Below, piece after piece: positions 1 through 14,699 of a stretch of 64,000 nucleotides of DNA. The translations under genes were made by a program, and so were the position numbers. Within the stretch, counting starts at the first letter, position 1; each line of letters opens with the position of its first letter. This DNA is from Solanum dulcamara (taxonomy: Eukaryota > Streptophyta > Magnoliopsida > Solanales > Solanaceae): NCBI RefSeq assembly GCF_947179165.1, contig NC_077237.1, forward strand, positions 87,334,341 through 87,398,340, read 5' to 3'. A model generated the notes under the pieces. That model saw only the letters and a list, made by a program, of their open reading frames with translations, did no database searches and had not been told where the DNA came from.

Positions 1-114
1 TTAACTTCAACGGAATTTTTTTTCTTGAACAAAACAAGGTAAAGAAAAACTATATATATATATTAAAAAAAAAAAAAAAAAAAAGTAAGAGTAGCAGTAG
101 CGCGAAATGTGAGT

Positions 115-3100
115 TTAATCCTTGTACTTCATTTCGGACATTTTGAATCCAGGCATGTCGAAAGAGGAGGCAAATTTCTCAACATCTACTTTGAGTTCTT
201 CAATTTCCTTGTTATTAACAAGTCCCTTGTTGAAGTCCTTCAAAAGCTTTCCATGTTCTTTCTGGATGTTCAAGGTGATTGTCACAGCCCTGTGAAGGAA
301 CTCGCCGATCTGTTCAAAGTCCTTCTCAAGCAAACCCCTCGATGTCATGGCGGGAGTACCTGCATAGAAATCCCGTTAGTTACTTCTTTTTTATCCTACT
401 ACGGATATAAACCCGAAGGGGGACCTTGGAAAACAACAGTAAGAGTTGTGATGTGACCAGTAGGTCAGGATTCAAGCAGCGGGAAGCCTTACTCTATTGT
501 TTGGTCTAAACTTCTTTGGTCTCTAGACATTTTAATAGCAACAACCAACAAAAAAGATGAGCCAAGTGGTTGAGCTCTTACCGATACGAACACCTCCAGG
601 GGCTAAAGCACTGCTGTCACCAAATACAGCATTCTTGTTAACAGTAATGTTAGCAAGGTCACAAAGCTTCTCGACCTTGTTACCTGCAAAAATGTCAAAC
701 AGATACATTTGTGTCAATCAACTATTAATTCTTAGAATACTCGACATTCCAAAAGACCGAGTATACTTTGATCTCTTACCAGTCAAACCCAGAGGGCGAA
801 GATCCCAAAGAACAAGGTGGTTCTCAGTCCCGCTAGTGACAAGCTTGTATCCTTTACTCATCAGGAAGTTGCCAAGAGCAACAGCATTGGCCTTAACTTG
901 CTTAGCATAGGCCTTAAAACCGGGAGTCATAGCCTGTTTCAGGGCCACAGCTAAAGCACCAATTTGGTGGTTGTGAGGACCACCCTGGAGAGCGGGGAAA
1001 ACAGAAAAATTAATCTTGTCTTCAAAGTCATATACTGCATTCTCAGGCTGGCCCTTCTTAGGTGGCTTGGGACCCTTGCGGAAGAAGATCATACCCGCTC
1101 GTGGACCTCTTAAGCTCTTGTGGGTAGTAGTAGTGACCAAGTCACAATATTCAAAGGGATTTGCTGCTTCCTATATCCACAAACAACGAGTTTCAGCATA
1201 CTAAATTACCACCACATTCTTTCCAAGATTCAACTACGTAATAGTGCAAATAAAATGTGTATGTTGAAGATGACAGTAGTACAGATTCACCGAGAGAATT
1301 CTGGAATTGAATAACAAGGAAAACAACAAACTTGGAATTGAGAAATAGACCTCTGTTACATCTCGCGTCTCAAGGACAAAGCATTTCATTAAAACTTCTA
1401 CAATGCTCAGATCCACCACAATATAATAAGCCAAAACCGCCACATGCCCTTTCTTTCTATGGCAGCTTGAAGGCCTAAGAGTAGCTTTAGTTAAGACACT
1501 CTAACAAAGACAGAGTCTCGAAATTCCAAAATTGATAACTCAAAACGCCGTGCATAAAACAAATGCAAATCATTAGAAATCAGATTCTGGTATATACTAA
1601 TTATGTGAAGACAGCTGAAGTTGCAATTTTCCATTAAGCCTCGTGATAATCATGCATTCAAACAAAAATTGATAGAACCACAAACTCAGGTAATAACCAA
1701 TTTCAACATTAACTCATATATTAACAACAACAACAAACCCAGTATAATCCCACCATGTGGTGTCTGGGGAGGGTAGAGTGTACGCAGACCTAACCCCCAC
1801 CTTGAAAGGTAGGGCGGTTGTTTCCGAAAGACCCTCGGCTTCAAGTGAGGAAAACAAGATAAAAGGTCAGATAAGGACAAGCATATCGAAAACAAGATGA
1901 AAATAAGGAATAGCAAAAGTGAGAAAGTCATGGTAGAATGGTATGAAAAGAAAGAAGCATTAACTACTATAAATAAATAAATAAATAAATAAGATAATGA
2001 AAGTACAATGGCGCCACAACTATAAACTACAATACAATGCAGAAATCAAATGGCAATAAACAATGAGCAATGAGCAGAACTACAACTACTATGATGTAAA
2101 AAATCAGTCACCTAGCCTTTCAGCATAAAACCCAGATCACGAAAACATCTAATATTTCGGAAAATTACTACTCCCTCCACTTCAATCTGTTTGTCTTACG
2201 TAAAGAATGTTCCTTTTCTTTTTTGACAACCCTTTAATTCTAACTTTCCACAAGTCATGTTTAAACCACAAAACTAAAGCACATTTTGATACATTATATC
2301 TTTAGTTTAAGACCACGAGATTCAAAAAGCATTCATTTGTTTCTTAAACTTCGCGTCAAGTCAAAACCACACAACCAAATTGAAACATTGGGAGTACAAA
2401 TTAGCATGGAAACAAATATGGGGTGTGCCTAGATCACAATGCAACAAAAAATCAGCATGGAAACAAAATTAGTTGGGGTTGACTATATGAATCAAAATGG
2501 CGACATATCTTTCTTTTAATACCAAGAGATTCAAAAGTCTTCTTAGTTTCTTAAACTTTGTATCAAGCCAAAACCAAACAAACAAATTGAAATATTGGGA
2601 GTATAAATTAGCATGGAAACGAAAAGACAAAAAATTGGGTGTGCCTAGATCACAATGCAACAAATATTAGCATGGAAACAAAACTAGTATGGGTCGACCA
2701 TATGAATCAAAATGACATCAAATAAAAGCAAAACTAAATGCATATCCACCTCTAAACCAATTCAGAATCAAAATATGACATAAAAACAATCTAGCCTGGT
2801 GGTCAATGAAGTGGTCGAGAGCTATGAGGTCTCAAGTTCAAATTCAAGCGAAACAAGAAACACTAGGTGATTCTTCCCATGTGTTCTAACCTTCGTGACA
2901 AGTGTTACCTAGGTACACAAAATCTAGCCCAAACACCATGATCATAAACAAAAATTTACAATCTTTAAACCAGAAATCCATAAAAAATTTACCTGAGCAG
3001 CAACAAGTCCACTAATATGAGCCATATCACAAAGCAAAAGAGCTCCACATTTATCAGCAACTTCTCTAAACCTCTTATAATCCCAATCTCTAGGATAAGC

Positions 3101-3670
3101 ACTACCTCCACAAATAATCAATTTAGGTCTAAAATCCAATGCCTTCTCTTCCAATCTATCATAATCAATATACCCAGTTGAAAAATCCAACTTATAAGGC
3201 AAACTCTCAAAGTAAATCGAAGTAGCAGAAATCTTTTTCCCACCAGATGTATAATACCCATGTGTTAAATGTCCTCCAGATGGCAAATCTAAACCCATAA
3301 TTCTATCATGGGGGTTTAAAACTGCTGTATACGCAGCGAAATTAGCTGGGCTACCTGAATATGGCTGAACATTAACACCCCATTTCGTTGGATCTAAATG
3401 AAACGCTTGTAAAGCTCGAGTTCTTGTGAGATTTTCAATTTCGTCTATGTATTCATTGCCACCGTAATAACGGTTTCCGGGTATACCCTCTGAGTATTTG
3501 TTTGTTAATGCACTGCCAAGAGCTTCAATTACGGCAAATGAAGTGAAGTTTTCTGATGCGATGAGTTCGATTCCGCGACATTGGCGGCGTTTTTCTTTTT
3601 CTATGAGGTCGAAAATTTCTGGGTCTGTTGTGTTAAGGGGTTCATTGCCCCACACAGAAACTGGATCCAT
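115..3670 (-). CDS. SHMT: Serine hydroxymethyltransferase, cytosolic type
   Basis: A PLP enzyme that interconverts serine plus tetrahydrofolate with glycine plus 5,10-methylene-THF, supplying one-carbon units. Four exons on the minus strand: 2993-3670, 780-1170, 582-683 and 115-359. All junctions are GT/AG, and the exons sum to 1416 bp, giving 471 aa, the usual length of plant cytosolic SHMTs. The protein starts [12 protein letters not shown] with no transit peptide, which argues for the cytosolic (Arabidopsis SHM4-like) class. The PLP-binding lysine lies in [12 protein letters not shown] at about residue 244, at the start of exon 2. The glycine-rich stretch [14 protein letters not shown] is also in exon 2. 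The protein ends EMKYKD. Intron 1 (1171-2992) carries several repeats. A TATA-like box lies about 110 bp upstream of the ATG. Divergent from SAHH at 7769. No damage seen. Confidence 0.96.
1721..1850 (-). repeat. TTG-tailed Solanaceae SINE in SHMT intron 1
   Basis: Read on the minus strand it runs from a segment with GTCTTTCGGAAACAACCG through GGTCTGCGTACACTCTACCC and ends in a TTG-repeat tail. This is the arrangement of an abundant Solanaceae SINE family with TTG tails. Other copies in the window are near 27235, 29745, 30678 and 62690. The exact subfamily name is not certain. Confidence 0.7.
2169..2397. mobile_element. Stowaway/Mariner-like MITE in SHMT intron 1
   Basis: Begins TACTCCCTCCACTTCAAT and ends with the inverted counterpart AATTGAAACATTGGGAGTA, an imperfect terminal inverted repeat. 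It is non-coding and about 230 bp. The 'tactccctccgt' terminus is typical of plant MITEs. Its right part, plus flank, is duplicated just downstream (see the 2318-2718 repeat). Confidence 0.6.
2318..2718. repeat. Direct duplication of about 205 bp in SHMT intron 1
   Basis: The stretch from about 2318 to 2512 recurs at about 2523 to 2718, with roughly 85-90% similarity by eye. Shared landmarks are 'gattcaaaa', 'cttaaactt', 'gggtgtgcctagatcacaatg' broken by small changes, and 'tatgaatcaaaatg'. The copied unit includes the right end of the MITE at 2169-2397, so the duplication post-dates that insertion. Confidence 0.7.
2793..2930 (+). repeat. tRNA-derived SINE-like repeat in SHMT intron 1
   Basis: Contains GGTGGTCAATGAAGTGG followed by a B-box-like GTTCAAATTC and 'aacactaggtgattcttccc'. 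I associate this order with a common Solanaceae SINE. It resembles the element at 62065-62235 in its first half. The 3' end is not sharply defined. Confidence 0.5.
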
Positions 3671-3779
3671 TTTTGAGGAAATTTGAGGAATTTTGAAGAG
3701 GAAAAATGGAGAAATGGAGGAAAACAGAGGGGGAAAATGGGAAGATTATACAGAGGAGGTGAAGAAATGAAGGAGAGTT

Positions 3780-3787
3780 TTTAAATA
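3780..3787 (-). promoter_or_regulatory. TATA-like box of SHMT
   Basis: Reads TATTTAAA on the minus strand, about 110 bp upstream of the SHMT ATG. The purine-rich stretch between it and the ATG would be the 5' UTR. Position and sequence fit a core promoter. The transcription start was not observed. Confidence 0.4.
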
Positions 3788-4664
3788 GATAAGTTTATGT
3801 GAATTGACAATAATACCCTTTCGATTTTTTTTCTTTTAAAAAATAGTTTTTAATTATAATTTATTTTTTAAAAAAAAGTTTGTTGAGGATGTTTGGTAAA
3901 ACTGATTTTTTGGGGGTGTTGGTGAAATTGAGGGTTAAAATAGTGACATGTATTTTGGTGGTTGAAATTTTTTGTTGGTATTTTGTAATTTAATAAGTGA
4001 ATTATGTTAAAGTTAGTAGGCTAAATATAGCCCCTTAAATTTGGTATTACTTAGAAGTTAAAGATATAAAAACTTAGCTAGTGACCAAATAAACATTCTT
4101 TTCATATATTAAAATCAGTAGTTTTCTTGAGTGAGTGTATCAAAACTAAAATCGAAGATTGAAGATAGAAAAATCTCATTTACTTTGTTATGTACTCTGG
4201 TGATAATATCAAAATAGTTGATTAGCTGAGTAGGGTTTCTTATTAATTGGTTCAACTTAATTTTGAAGGTTATTAATTTGTAGACATGTTAAATTGTTAT
4301 AAATCTGTTAAAATATCGAATAGTGATTAATAAGTTATTAACGGTTATAAGAAAAAAAATATCAAAATTAAGCACCAAAAAGTTACCAATATGTATACTA
4401 ATTTCTCAATTTATTTTTTCTTATCATATTTTACTTTTTGAGAGTCAAATTATATGTACTTTGATTAAAATTTGAAAATGTATTCTTTCATCGTATCAAT
4501 ATCAGAAAGAATGCAACTTATAGATTTTTTTTAATTCAAATTATCGATAATTTCATTCGAAATTGGCACCTTTTGGACCCCCTTTCAAGAGAACATAGCA
4601 AAATGTTGGATGGTTTGTTTTGTCCTTTTGGAAATAGTGGCAATAGAATATTGGATCAAACATT

Positions 4665-4915
4665 TAGCCTGAATTGAATTATTTTTAAGCAACTTATAAG
4701 TTGAAAACTGCTTATAAGTTTAAAAAAAAAAGTTAGTGCAGACCAATTTTTTTTTTTGATTTTAAGCTGTTTTCAACTTATAAACTGCTTAAAATAAGTT
4801 CATCCAAATAAACTCAGCTATTTATTAGTGCTTATTTTAAGCACAAAATGACTTTAAGTTGGTCAGTCAAATACTCAAAAAAACTGAAAATAGCTTATAA
4901 GCCAATTCAAACGAA
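4665..4915. mobile_element. MITE with 'gcttataag' inverted termini, copy 1
   Basis: The left end reads 'tagcctgaattgaatt', then 'aagcaacttataagttgaaaa'. The right end reads 'ctgaaaatagcttataagcc', its imperfect inverted complement. The interior is very similar to the element at 13674-13905, including 'ttttcaacttataaactgc' and 'aagcacaaaatgacttta'. It is non-coding and about 250 bp. Two copies with shared ends in one window support a dispersed non-autonomous DNA transposon. Superfamily not determined. Confidence 0.72.
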
Positions 4916-5770
4916 TAATGAACATTGATGCCTTACTTGAAGTGTCTAAAATTAACAAAATCTAATTAAAGTGTCTAACTGAAAGCCCACCGATGGAATT
5001 TTGCCTTATTATAATAAGTTAGAACCATGATGAATTCATGATGTCAACATGTCTCTATTTGAGTTGGTGAGATCTTTAAAAAAGGGTGACCCCTTTGGCA
5101 ATTAGCTAGGATATTTGGTTTTTGTGCCCTTGCTTATACTCAATATTTATATTAATTTTTACGTCATTTATTATTGATGATAAGCATAACGATACGCTTG
5201 TGATAAAAAAGTGCTGCAAATAAAAACTTCGTATTTAAATAAAGAATGATAAATAATTATATTACAGAGTTTTAAATGATACATACCGATCCTCAGGAAA
5301 AAAATAAAATTAACAAAAAAAAGAACAGTTATACCAAATTTTATCAATTTATCATAATTTATATAAAGTATGATAAAAAATTATTCATGCTCTATATTTA
5401 TATCAAACATAAAATATGTAGGGTATTTTGTACATAGACTTCTTAGTTAATTTCATTTAATATTTAATTATAATAAATAAATTTAATATATTTGGTGAAA
5501 TATTAATAAAAATTTTTAAGTAGGTATGTATTGGGAATGAAGATCACATGGCCACGTCTAGAGCATAATCACCAGCAACAACAACCATGAGTTCACCACT
5601 AACTTTCTGTTGCCTTAAATTAAGCAAATCGTATATTATCGCGTTCGATTAAATCTGAATTTTTATTGAATTTTTTTATGTAAATGGTAAAAATTCTATA
5701 ACAAAAATAATTTCATGTATGAATTAAATGCTTCATAACAAAAATGATTTTATATTTATCTTTATTTTTT

Positions 5771-5970
5771 TGTTACGCCCTTATAAAATTGTACATTTTT
5801 TATACCTATGTAAGATAACGTTGTTGGTTAATGTCAATTATATTAACCTAATTGATGTTTGCCTAAACCTTTATTGTTCTGTTACATTCTTATGAAGTTA
5901 TACATTTTCTGTATCCATGTAAGACAATGTTGTTGGTCAATGTCAATATCATTTACCTAAAAAGTGTTTG
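5771..5970. repeat. Tandem duplication, period about 112 bp
   Basis: Two diverged units: 'gttacgcccttataaaattgtacatt...gtaagataacgttgttggt' and 'gttacattcttatgaagttatacatt...gtaagacaatgttgttggt'. No coding potential seen. Confidence 0.65.
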
Positions 5971-6439
5971 ACTAAAAAATAAAAAATAGTTTTTGGCTTT
6001 AGTTCTTTTCTTGGTTGGTGAAGGACCACTAATTCATTACAAAACAACTCCCACTTTTTCAATATTTAATTTGTTGCCATAATAAAGATAAAGATTCAAC
6101 AGATATGATGAAATGGATAATATTTTAAGTAGAAATTTTGAGTTTAAATTAAAAAGGATAAATTTTCTTATATAAAGTGTTTTATTTTTAGCAGATGATA
6201 TATAATATAAATTCAAATTAGTCGATTTAGCGACTACCAACACCAACTACTTATAAAAAAAGATATTGTTGTAATGCATGAAATTGTGAACGTGAAGTTA
6301 ACACCTAGCTAATACAACATTTTTCTATCCACCAACCCTTCCAAAAATATTTCAAAATAAAAGAATAGAATCTTGTCCTCCACGAAATATTAGTGATCAA
6401 TATATTATGTGCATATATATGAAAGTGACTGATAGTGGT

Positions 6440-6650
6440 TTGGGCTTGGAACTTTCATATTGGAGGTGTTAAATTCGAAACTCTTTATTCTTGAAAGCAA
6501 GGGATTTGCTTTTTGAGTTAAGCTTGTTGCACCGAGCTTATCTAGTGCGGATCAGATCTCTTCTATAGTTTGCGAGCTATTACATGTGATCTGGATTTTT
6601 ATCCTGTGCACACTCAAAGAATAGCGACTGCGAATTTCCATAAAAAAAAA
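6440..6650 (+). repeat. SINE-like repeat with A-tail
   Basis: Contains 'ttgctttttgagttaagc', 'ttgttgcaccgagcttatc', 'gtttgcgagctattacatg' and 'gaatagcgactgcgaatttcc', followed by a run of A. This block order matches a common Solanaceae SINE family. It begins with a B-box-like 'gttaaattcgaaact'. Flanking target duplications not resolved. Confidence 0.55.
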
Positions 6651-7644
6651 ATTCAAATATGTCAACCATAAAAACTACTCTTTATGACTTATTTTTCCAT
6701 CGTCCAATCAGAGATTAACTTTGTACCTATCTATTTATGTTAATTTGACCAAAAGAAATTAATTGATTGGTGGAAAGTATCATCAATTTTGTGGAAAAAA
6801 TAACCATGTACCAACCTAAAAAACTTAAAAGTTGTATAATTTTTGGTGAACTGATATATGATTTAAAGTTAATGAATTTAATTTTATGACGAATTCAAGT
6901 TATTAATAAAATACAATAGTCTTTGAGTTTATAATCAAATATATATACATCATGATTTGAATAAATAACAGAGTGAATTCATACGTTGTGGTGAACTAAT
7001 AATTATTAATTGAGTTAATAAGAAGATTTTTTCACTAGTCATATTAGTTTGATTAGTTTAACAAACTAGGTAAATTAGAAGAAATAATATATATGTCATA
7101 GAACACAAATCCTAAATTATTGTCTAAATTGAGTTGCGAAGATGTGTCGAATTTAAGTTTTAGCTAGATATGATCGCATGGAATCATCTATGTTAGAAAT
7201 CATTTAATCTCTAATGTTAAACATTTTGACGTGAATTAAAATTTAATTAGTCAGTCTCCAATATGAGTTTGTCATGTTTTCTATAGTATTCTGTCATGAT
7301 TTCTTCACTTTCATTATTTTTTTTCATTATGCTTTTCTTTGAGTTTAAATAAAATATGCTTACACTTAACCTTTTCACTCGTTGAATTACATTATGAGCA
7401 TGTTGTCGTTATTGTCAGATCTCAATATGAATATCAAATACTTGATGAGAAACGTAACATGAAAAAAGTTTGGTTTTTTTTTCCCAACAAAACTCTAATT
7501 CTTCTCCATTATTTACGGTTTACCTTACCATACAAAATATTTTTCAAATAAATTTCTACCATTCATTTTTACCAAAATTCCACAATTTATTAATCTAAAG
7601 ATTTGATCAAACAAATCCTAGCCGTCCATTTTCCATTCTTCATG

Positions 7645-7655
7645 TCTATATAAAT
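7645..7655 (+). promoter_or_regulatory. TATA box of SAHH
   Basis: 'tctatataaat' lies about 115 bp upstream of the SAHH ATG and is followed by a CT-rich leader ('cttcttcttcttc'), typical of highly expressed plant housekeeping genes. Start site inferred, not observed. Confidence 0.6.
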
Positions 7656-7768
7656 CACTCGCTTCCTTTCATTCCTCTGTGCCACTCTTCTTCTTCTTCT
7701 AAAGAACCAGTTTCCAACTTCAAAATTCTCTCAATTCCTTTGTTTTTTTCACTGTACTCTCTCTACCC

Positions 7769-10370
<2,602 letters not shown>

Positions 10371-10639
10371 GGAAAGACAAAGTGAGACTGACTGGAAAAA
10401 CACACACAATCATATGGCATTGATGTCTTCTCTTTTATTACTTCGATTTTGTTTTTATTTGGGAATATTTTGGTGGGGTTTGAAATATTTGTTTGAAGTG
10501 AAATGGTCTCATTTGAAAGAAGACCAAAAATGTGTTGAAAAAGGTTTAGTATGGAGGTGGTGTGATAGTGATGTATTAGCTACTGGATTCCATTTGGTTT
10601 TGGTTTTGGTTTATGATTTTCTTTGAAGATATTGAAGTA

Positions 10640-13460
10640 ACCTTTTGCTCTATTCTGTGAATTCTAGTTTTTATCCATTCCAATTTTAACACTAGAATTT
10701 GACTATAAATTTTGAAAATTTATCCTCAAATATCCGTTAGGATCTTCAAATATTTTCAAGTCACAACTTCAAAAAAATTCCAAGTAAAATGTATGTTCAA
10801 ATATAACTTCAAGTTCCAAAAAGAGCAACTTCAAAAACTCAAATTTTCAAGTTTCAACTTCAAAATCGCCCAAATGAGAACTAAAATCTGTCTCAGAGGT
10901 ATTATACCATGTGTTTTAGTGTTTGTACTTTGTTGGGTTAAAATTGTTTTTACATCATCCCTTTCTCTAATTCTGAGTTTTGCAAAAGATAACTCAAATC
11001 TTGTATCTCTTGAAAAGAGAAAACTATGAAAAATAAAAGAGAAAAGGGTTTTTCAAAAATAAAAAAGTAAACTACCTTAGTAAGCTAGCTTCGATTGCTA
11101 AGTAAGTCAGGCATTATGCTAGGATGTGGATTGATCATTGACGATAATGGACTTCTTGTAAATGTAATAGAAGAGACAGAGTTCAGTTCCCCTCCCTTCT
11201 CGACCAGACGAAGGATAACAAGATATTGAAACAAAGGGGAAATTTATTTTCTCTCCACCTTCTTGCCCCTTGGCTAAAATAATGAAAAGAAATCTTTTTA
11301 TTTTACTTTTACCTTATCATATAGTACTATTATAGGTGCCTTATCAAAAATATTTTACATTAATTAGGTCTGCTATATTTTTTCCTACTTTCCACCAAAC
11401 CAAATAGATCTATGTCAGTATAGATATTAATAATTCCTCTACTAGTAGGCATGTATTTATTCTGCTAACTAATGGATATGAATAACTATTATAGCTTTTC
11501 TGGATAAAGTAAAAAAAAATGAAATGATTTTCTCTGTAGATTTTAAATTACTGCAAGGATTTGTTGCTGAACTATTTCATCAGATAACTGAAACCTCCCA
11601 CAACACTATACCAATAACTCTAACCACCACGACTTAGGGGTGTATACCAATAACTCTAACCACCACGACTTAGGGATGCAAGGAAAATCACCTAGTACGT
11701 TTTGCCTCCGCTGAGATTTGAGATATAGTAACTACATGTGGTCCACTGAATAAAGAACCATTATTTTGTTGAGACATGTCAGAAAAGAAAGATGATCTAC
11801 TTCTGGTGTTACTATGAATAGTTTATGCTTCAAATATTTGTCTCTATTTAAAACTTGAACAAAATAACTCCAACCAAATGGGAATAAAAAGTTCAAGAAA
11901 TCCCAGTATAAGAGTGGCAAGTGGGCCGGGCAGGGCCAAGCCCACCCCACCCCTCTATGGCCCGGCACTCGGGGCCAGTGTGCCCAGCATTATCAGAAGA
12001 GGACATTTAACTAACATTTTGCAGCAAGTGCATTGTAACCAATACTGCATAGTTATATGATTTCCAAATAAAGACGATCCGTTCCAAGAATAGGGAATGT
12101 CTTCTCAGTGAACGGATGAAGGAGTTCTTGTAACAAAAGCTCCTTACATCGCTGAGAAGACAACATGAGTTAAAAGCAATAAAGAAACCACACTTTTTTG
12201 AAAAAACCATCTGTTTTATGCATGATAACGATAACTGCAAAGCCTACTTGCACATCTTTTAGATAAGCATTCCTTCTGTATCATGGATACTGAGATAGGA
12301 AACAGAAACAAGTAGATGATTCCGCAAAAGTGAAGGATATCAGCTTCCTAATGGTTGAGGGTAAAGCTAATGATCTGAATATTGCAGGAAACTATTCAAA
12401 CCTCAACTAATTCTTTTAGATTGATCATAAAGGTTTGTTATTTTTCCAGTAGTGCAAATCTTCTTAATGTTTCTTTGATCAATTGCGCCAATAATGTGCC
12501 TACGGAAACCAGCAAATGACACCACCCTCCCCAGCCCAAAAAGATTATAATGAAGGAAGTGAAATGAAATGTGGAACAACCATCTCATTGAAAGCTTATT
12601 TCTTGTCATTAGTTGACTACTACTCATCTTTCCAAAGCACCATGCTTCTGTCTCATCTAGCTTTTTCTTCCTTAGTTTTCTCCCATCCAGGTCCTTCGAT
12701 TCCACCCTCCCTGCATACTCCTCAAGAAAGTTTTATCAGGCATCCACTTCAAGTCATTTCCATAAATTACTCTATAGACAGGCACCCCACCGATAGAGGG
12801 ATACCAAGTAGCCTTACTCTCTTTACTGTTAGTGATCCCCAAAATTCTACCCATTGGCATCTCAATATGCATCTAAAGTATATTTGAGAAGAATCATTTA
12901 CCCAAAAATATACTCATCAGAGACATACAGACATGGCCTTCTCCTAGAAACACTATTAAACCCCTCTGTATAGTAGCCTAAAAGCATTCAAACAGATGTG
13001 GAAGTTTGTAATGGAAGCTCAACATCACAATAATACCTAAAGAATCATCTATTGTTTCTCAAAAGAGCAGCAGAAAAGGTGTAACTCTGCTCAACACAAA
13101 TTCGCACCCAATGATTTTTTAGAAGAAAGGAGTAACAGAATAACACACAACAGAAATCATCGCGTTGTTAATAAATGGAAGTCACTCTTGTGGATCAAAT
13201 GAAATTACAAAGAATATTAAGTGTGTGAAAGATCGGAACTTGATACTACTTAAAATTCCTCTGTTGTTATGGTTAACATCCTAATAAATTTGACCTAAAA
13301 ACCTTATTCCTCCTTTTAGTATCATCCTCTATGCCAAACATTTCACACCAAGTTTTTTCAAGAACCGATTTTTTATGTTATGAACATTTCATTGCAGTAA
13401 CCAAAAAGTATTCAGACAAACAACAATGCTATTATAAAGAGGTTTGACTATATCTTCAAC
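10640..13460. other. Intergenic region between SAHH and RALF, no supported gene
   Basis: The SAHH 3' UTR presumably ends near 10640-10700. Beyond it I see no gene. Noted inside: a 36-bp tandem duplication at 11607-11675 ('taccaataactctaaccacc' twice), a GC-rich 'gtgggccgggcagggcc' stretch at 11926-11975 that recalls hAT termini, and a 66-codon minus-strand ORF (12672-12872) with balanced composition but no recognisable domain. It may be a decayed gene fragment. Confidence 0.45.
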
Positions 13461-13678
13461 AAGGTGTCTAATAGCCAGAAAGGGAGTCTTGGAGTAACTG
13501 GTAAAGTTGCTGCCATGTGACCAGGAGGTCACGGTTCAAGCCTTGGAAACAGCCTCTGACAGAAAATGCAAAGTAAGGCTGTGTATAATAGACCGTTGTG
13601 GTCAGGCCCTTCTCCGGACTCCGCACATAGCGGGAGCTTTAGTGCACCGAGTTGCCCTTTTTAAGGTGTCTAATAGCC
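13461..13678 (+). mobile_element. TS-type SINE with perfect 16-bp target duplication
   Basis: The SINE body (about 13477-13662) contains 'gtaaagttgctgccatgtg', 'accaggaggtcacggttcaa', 'gaaacagcctctgacag', 'ggctgtgtataatagaccg' and 'gcgggagctttagtgcaccg', the recognised order of the tobacco/Solanaceae TS SINE with its tRNA-like head. The 16-mer 'aaggtgtctaatagcc' occurs at 13461-13476 and again at 13663-13678, immediately flanking the body. That is a textbook target-site duplication made by LINE-type retrotransposition. Confidence 0.93.
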
Positions 13679-13905
13679 TGTTTGGATTCACTTATTTTTA
13701 AGCAGCTTATAAGTTGAAAACTACTTATAAGTTAAAAAAAAAAAAGTAGCTACAGTTCTGTTTTCAACTTATAAACTGCTTAAAATAAGTTCATACAAAT
13801 AAACCCAATTATTTATTGGGCTTATTTTAAGCACAAAATGACTTTGACCAGCCAAACAATCAAAAAAGCTGAAAACAGCTTATAAGCTGATCCAAAAGGC
13901 TCTAA
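13674..13905. mobile_element. MITE with 'gcttataag' inverted termini, copy 2
   Basis: Starts 'tagcctgtttggattcac', then 'aagcagcttataagttgaaaa'. Ends 'gaaaacagcttataagctg', then 'atccaaaaggctcta', the inverted complement of the start. Closely matches the copy at 4665-4915. The SINE to its left has duplicated the first bases of this MITE, so the SINE is the younger insertion. Confidence 0.75.
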
Positions 13906-14128
13906 ATATATAGAGCATATACATAGAACCAAAAAAAATATTTGACATCAGCAGAATTTATTCCTGATATGGATCATTGGATACATTAATTTTTATACTA
14001 ATATACAACATTAGCCAAAAAGAAAAAAAAAACACCCCCACAAGTCCCAAACATAACTAAATTAATATTCAAGAAACCAGAAACAGAACTTTACCATTTC
14101 CGTTGAATAAAATTTCTCAGCCAAAAAT

Positions 14129-14590
14129 TCAAGATTTGATGTCACTGACCCCCCTAGCACACCTTGTAATAATCTCACATCCTCTGTTGTAAGTATTAGC
14201 TGCACCAGGAGCTTTACAATTATAATATGAAGCACCAGGAGTATTACAAGGCACCAAATCCCTCTTCAATGTACCATAACTAATGTACTTTTGCTGCATA
14301 AACAAAACCCTTCTGTTACTTTCACTATCCATCAAATCTTCTTCATCCACCATTTCTGAACATTCTTGGAGCTTTTCAGAACAACCCTTTTTCCCCATTA
14401 GGTCAAAGTTACCATCTTTAACTGATTTCAGGTCAAAAACTGAAACCCCATCACAAAATCTCATCTGGGCATGGCAGAAAACAAGCAAGAAGAAGAGGGC
14501 CTTCAATGGGTGGAAATAAAGTTGGGATTTTTGCATTTTGTGAGTTTGAAGTTGAATTTCTTGTAGCTTTTCCCCTGGTGTTGTTGTCAT
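14129..14590 (-). CDS. RALF: RALF (rapid alkalinization factor) peptide hormone precursor
   Basis: Secreted cysteine-rich signalling peptide precursor; RALFs bind FERONIA-type receptor kinases and LRX proteins in the cell wall. Single exon, 153 codons from the first ATG. An ATG at 14536 (MQKSQLYFHP...) would give 135 aa and place the hydrophobic signal segment (LKALFFLLVF) at the usual distance, so I favour it slightly. The pro-region ends with the subtilase (S1P) recognition type RRVL. It is followed by the mature peptide with YISYGTL (receptor-binding YISY motif), four cysteines in PCNTPGASYYNC and GCEIITRCARG, and a short tail. No intron, as expected for RALFs. Nearest neighbours are unrelated. 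Confidence 0.93.
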   Translation of the reverse strand: MTTTPGEKLQEIQLQTHKMQKSQLYFHPLKALFFLLVFCHAQMRFCDGVSVFDLKSVKDGNFDLMGKKGCSEKLQECSEMVDEEDLMDSESNRRVLFMQQKYISYGTLKRDLVPCNTPGASYYNCKAPGAANTYNRGCEIITRCARGVSDIKS

Positions 14591-14699
14591 TTGTTTTTTT
14601 GGATTTTTGGATTTTGGGCTGTGAAAGTGAGATTCCAGGGTGTGTGAAACTTGGAAATTTTGTAACTAATGAGGAGTCATTAATGGTGTAGGGATTATC

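Larger units (their letters stand above)
3791..7640. other. SHMT-SAHH intergenic region, AT-rich, with repeats
   Basis: About 3.8 kb between the two divergent genes. No supported coding region: the 60-70 aa ORFs here have no recognisable domain and very AT-rich codons. It holds a MITE (4665-4915), a tandem duplication (5771-5970) and a SINE-like repeat (6440-6650). The rest is unassigned AT-rich DNA. The last few hundred bases are presumably the SAHH promoter. Confidence 0.6.
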
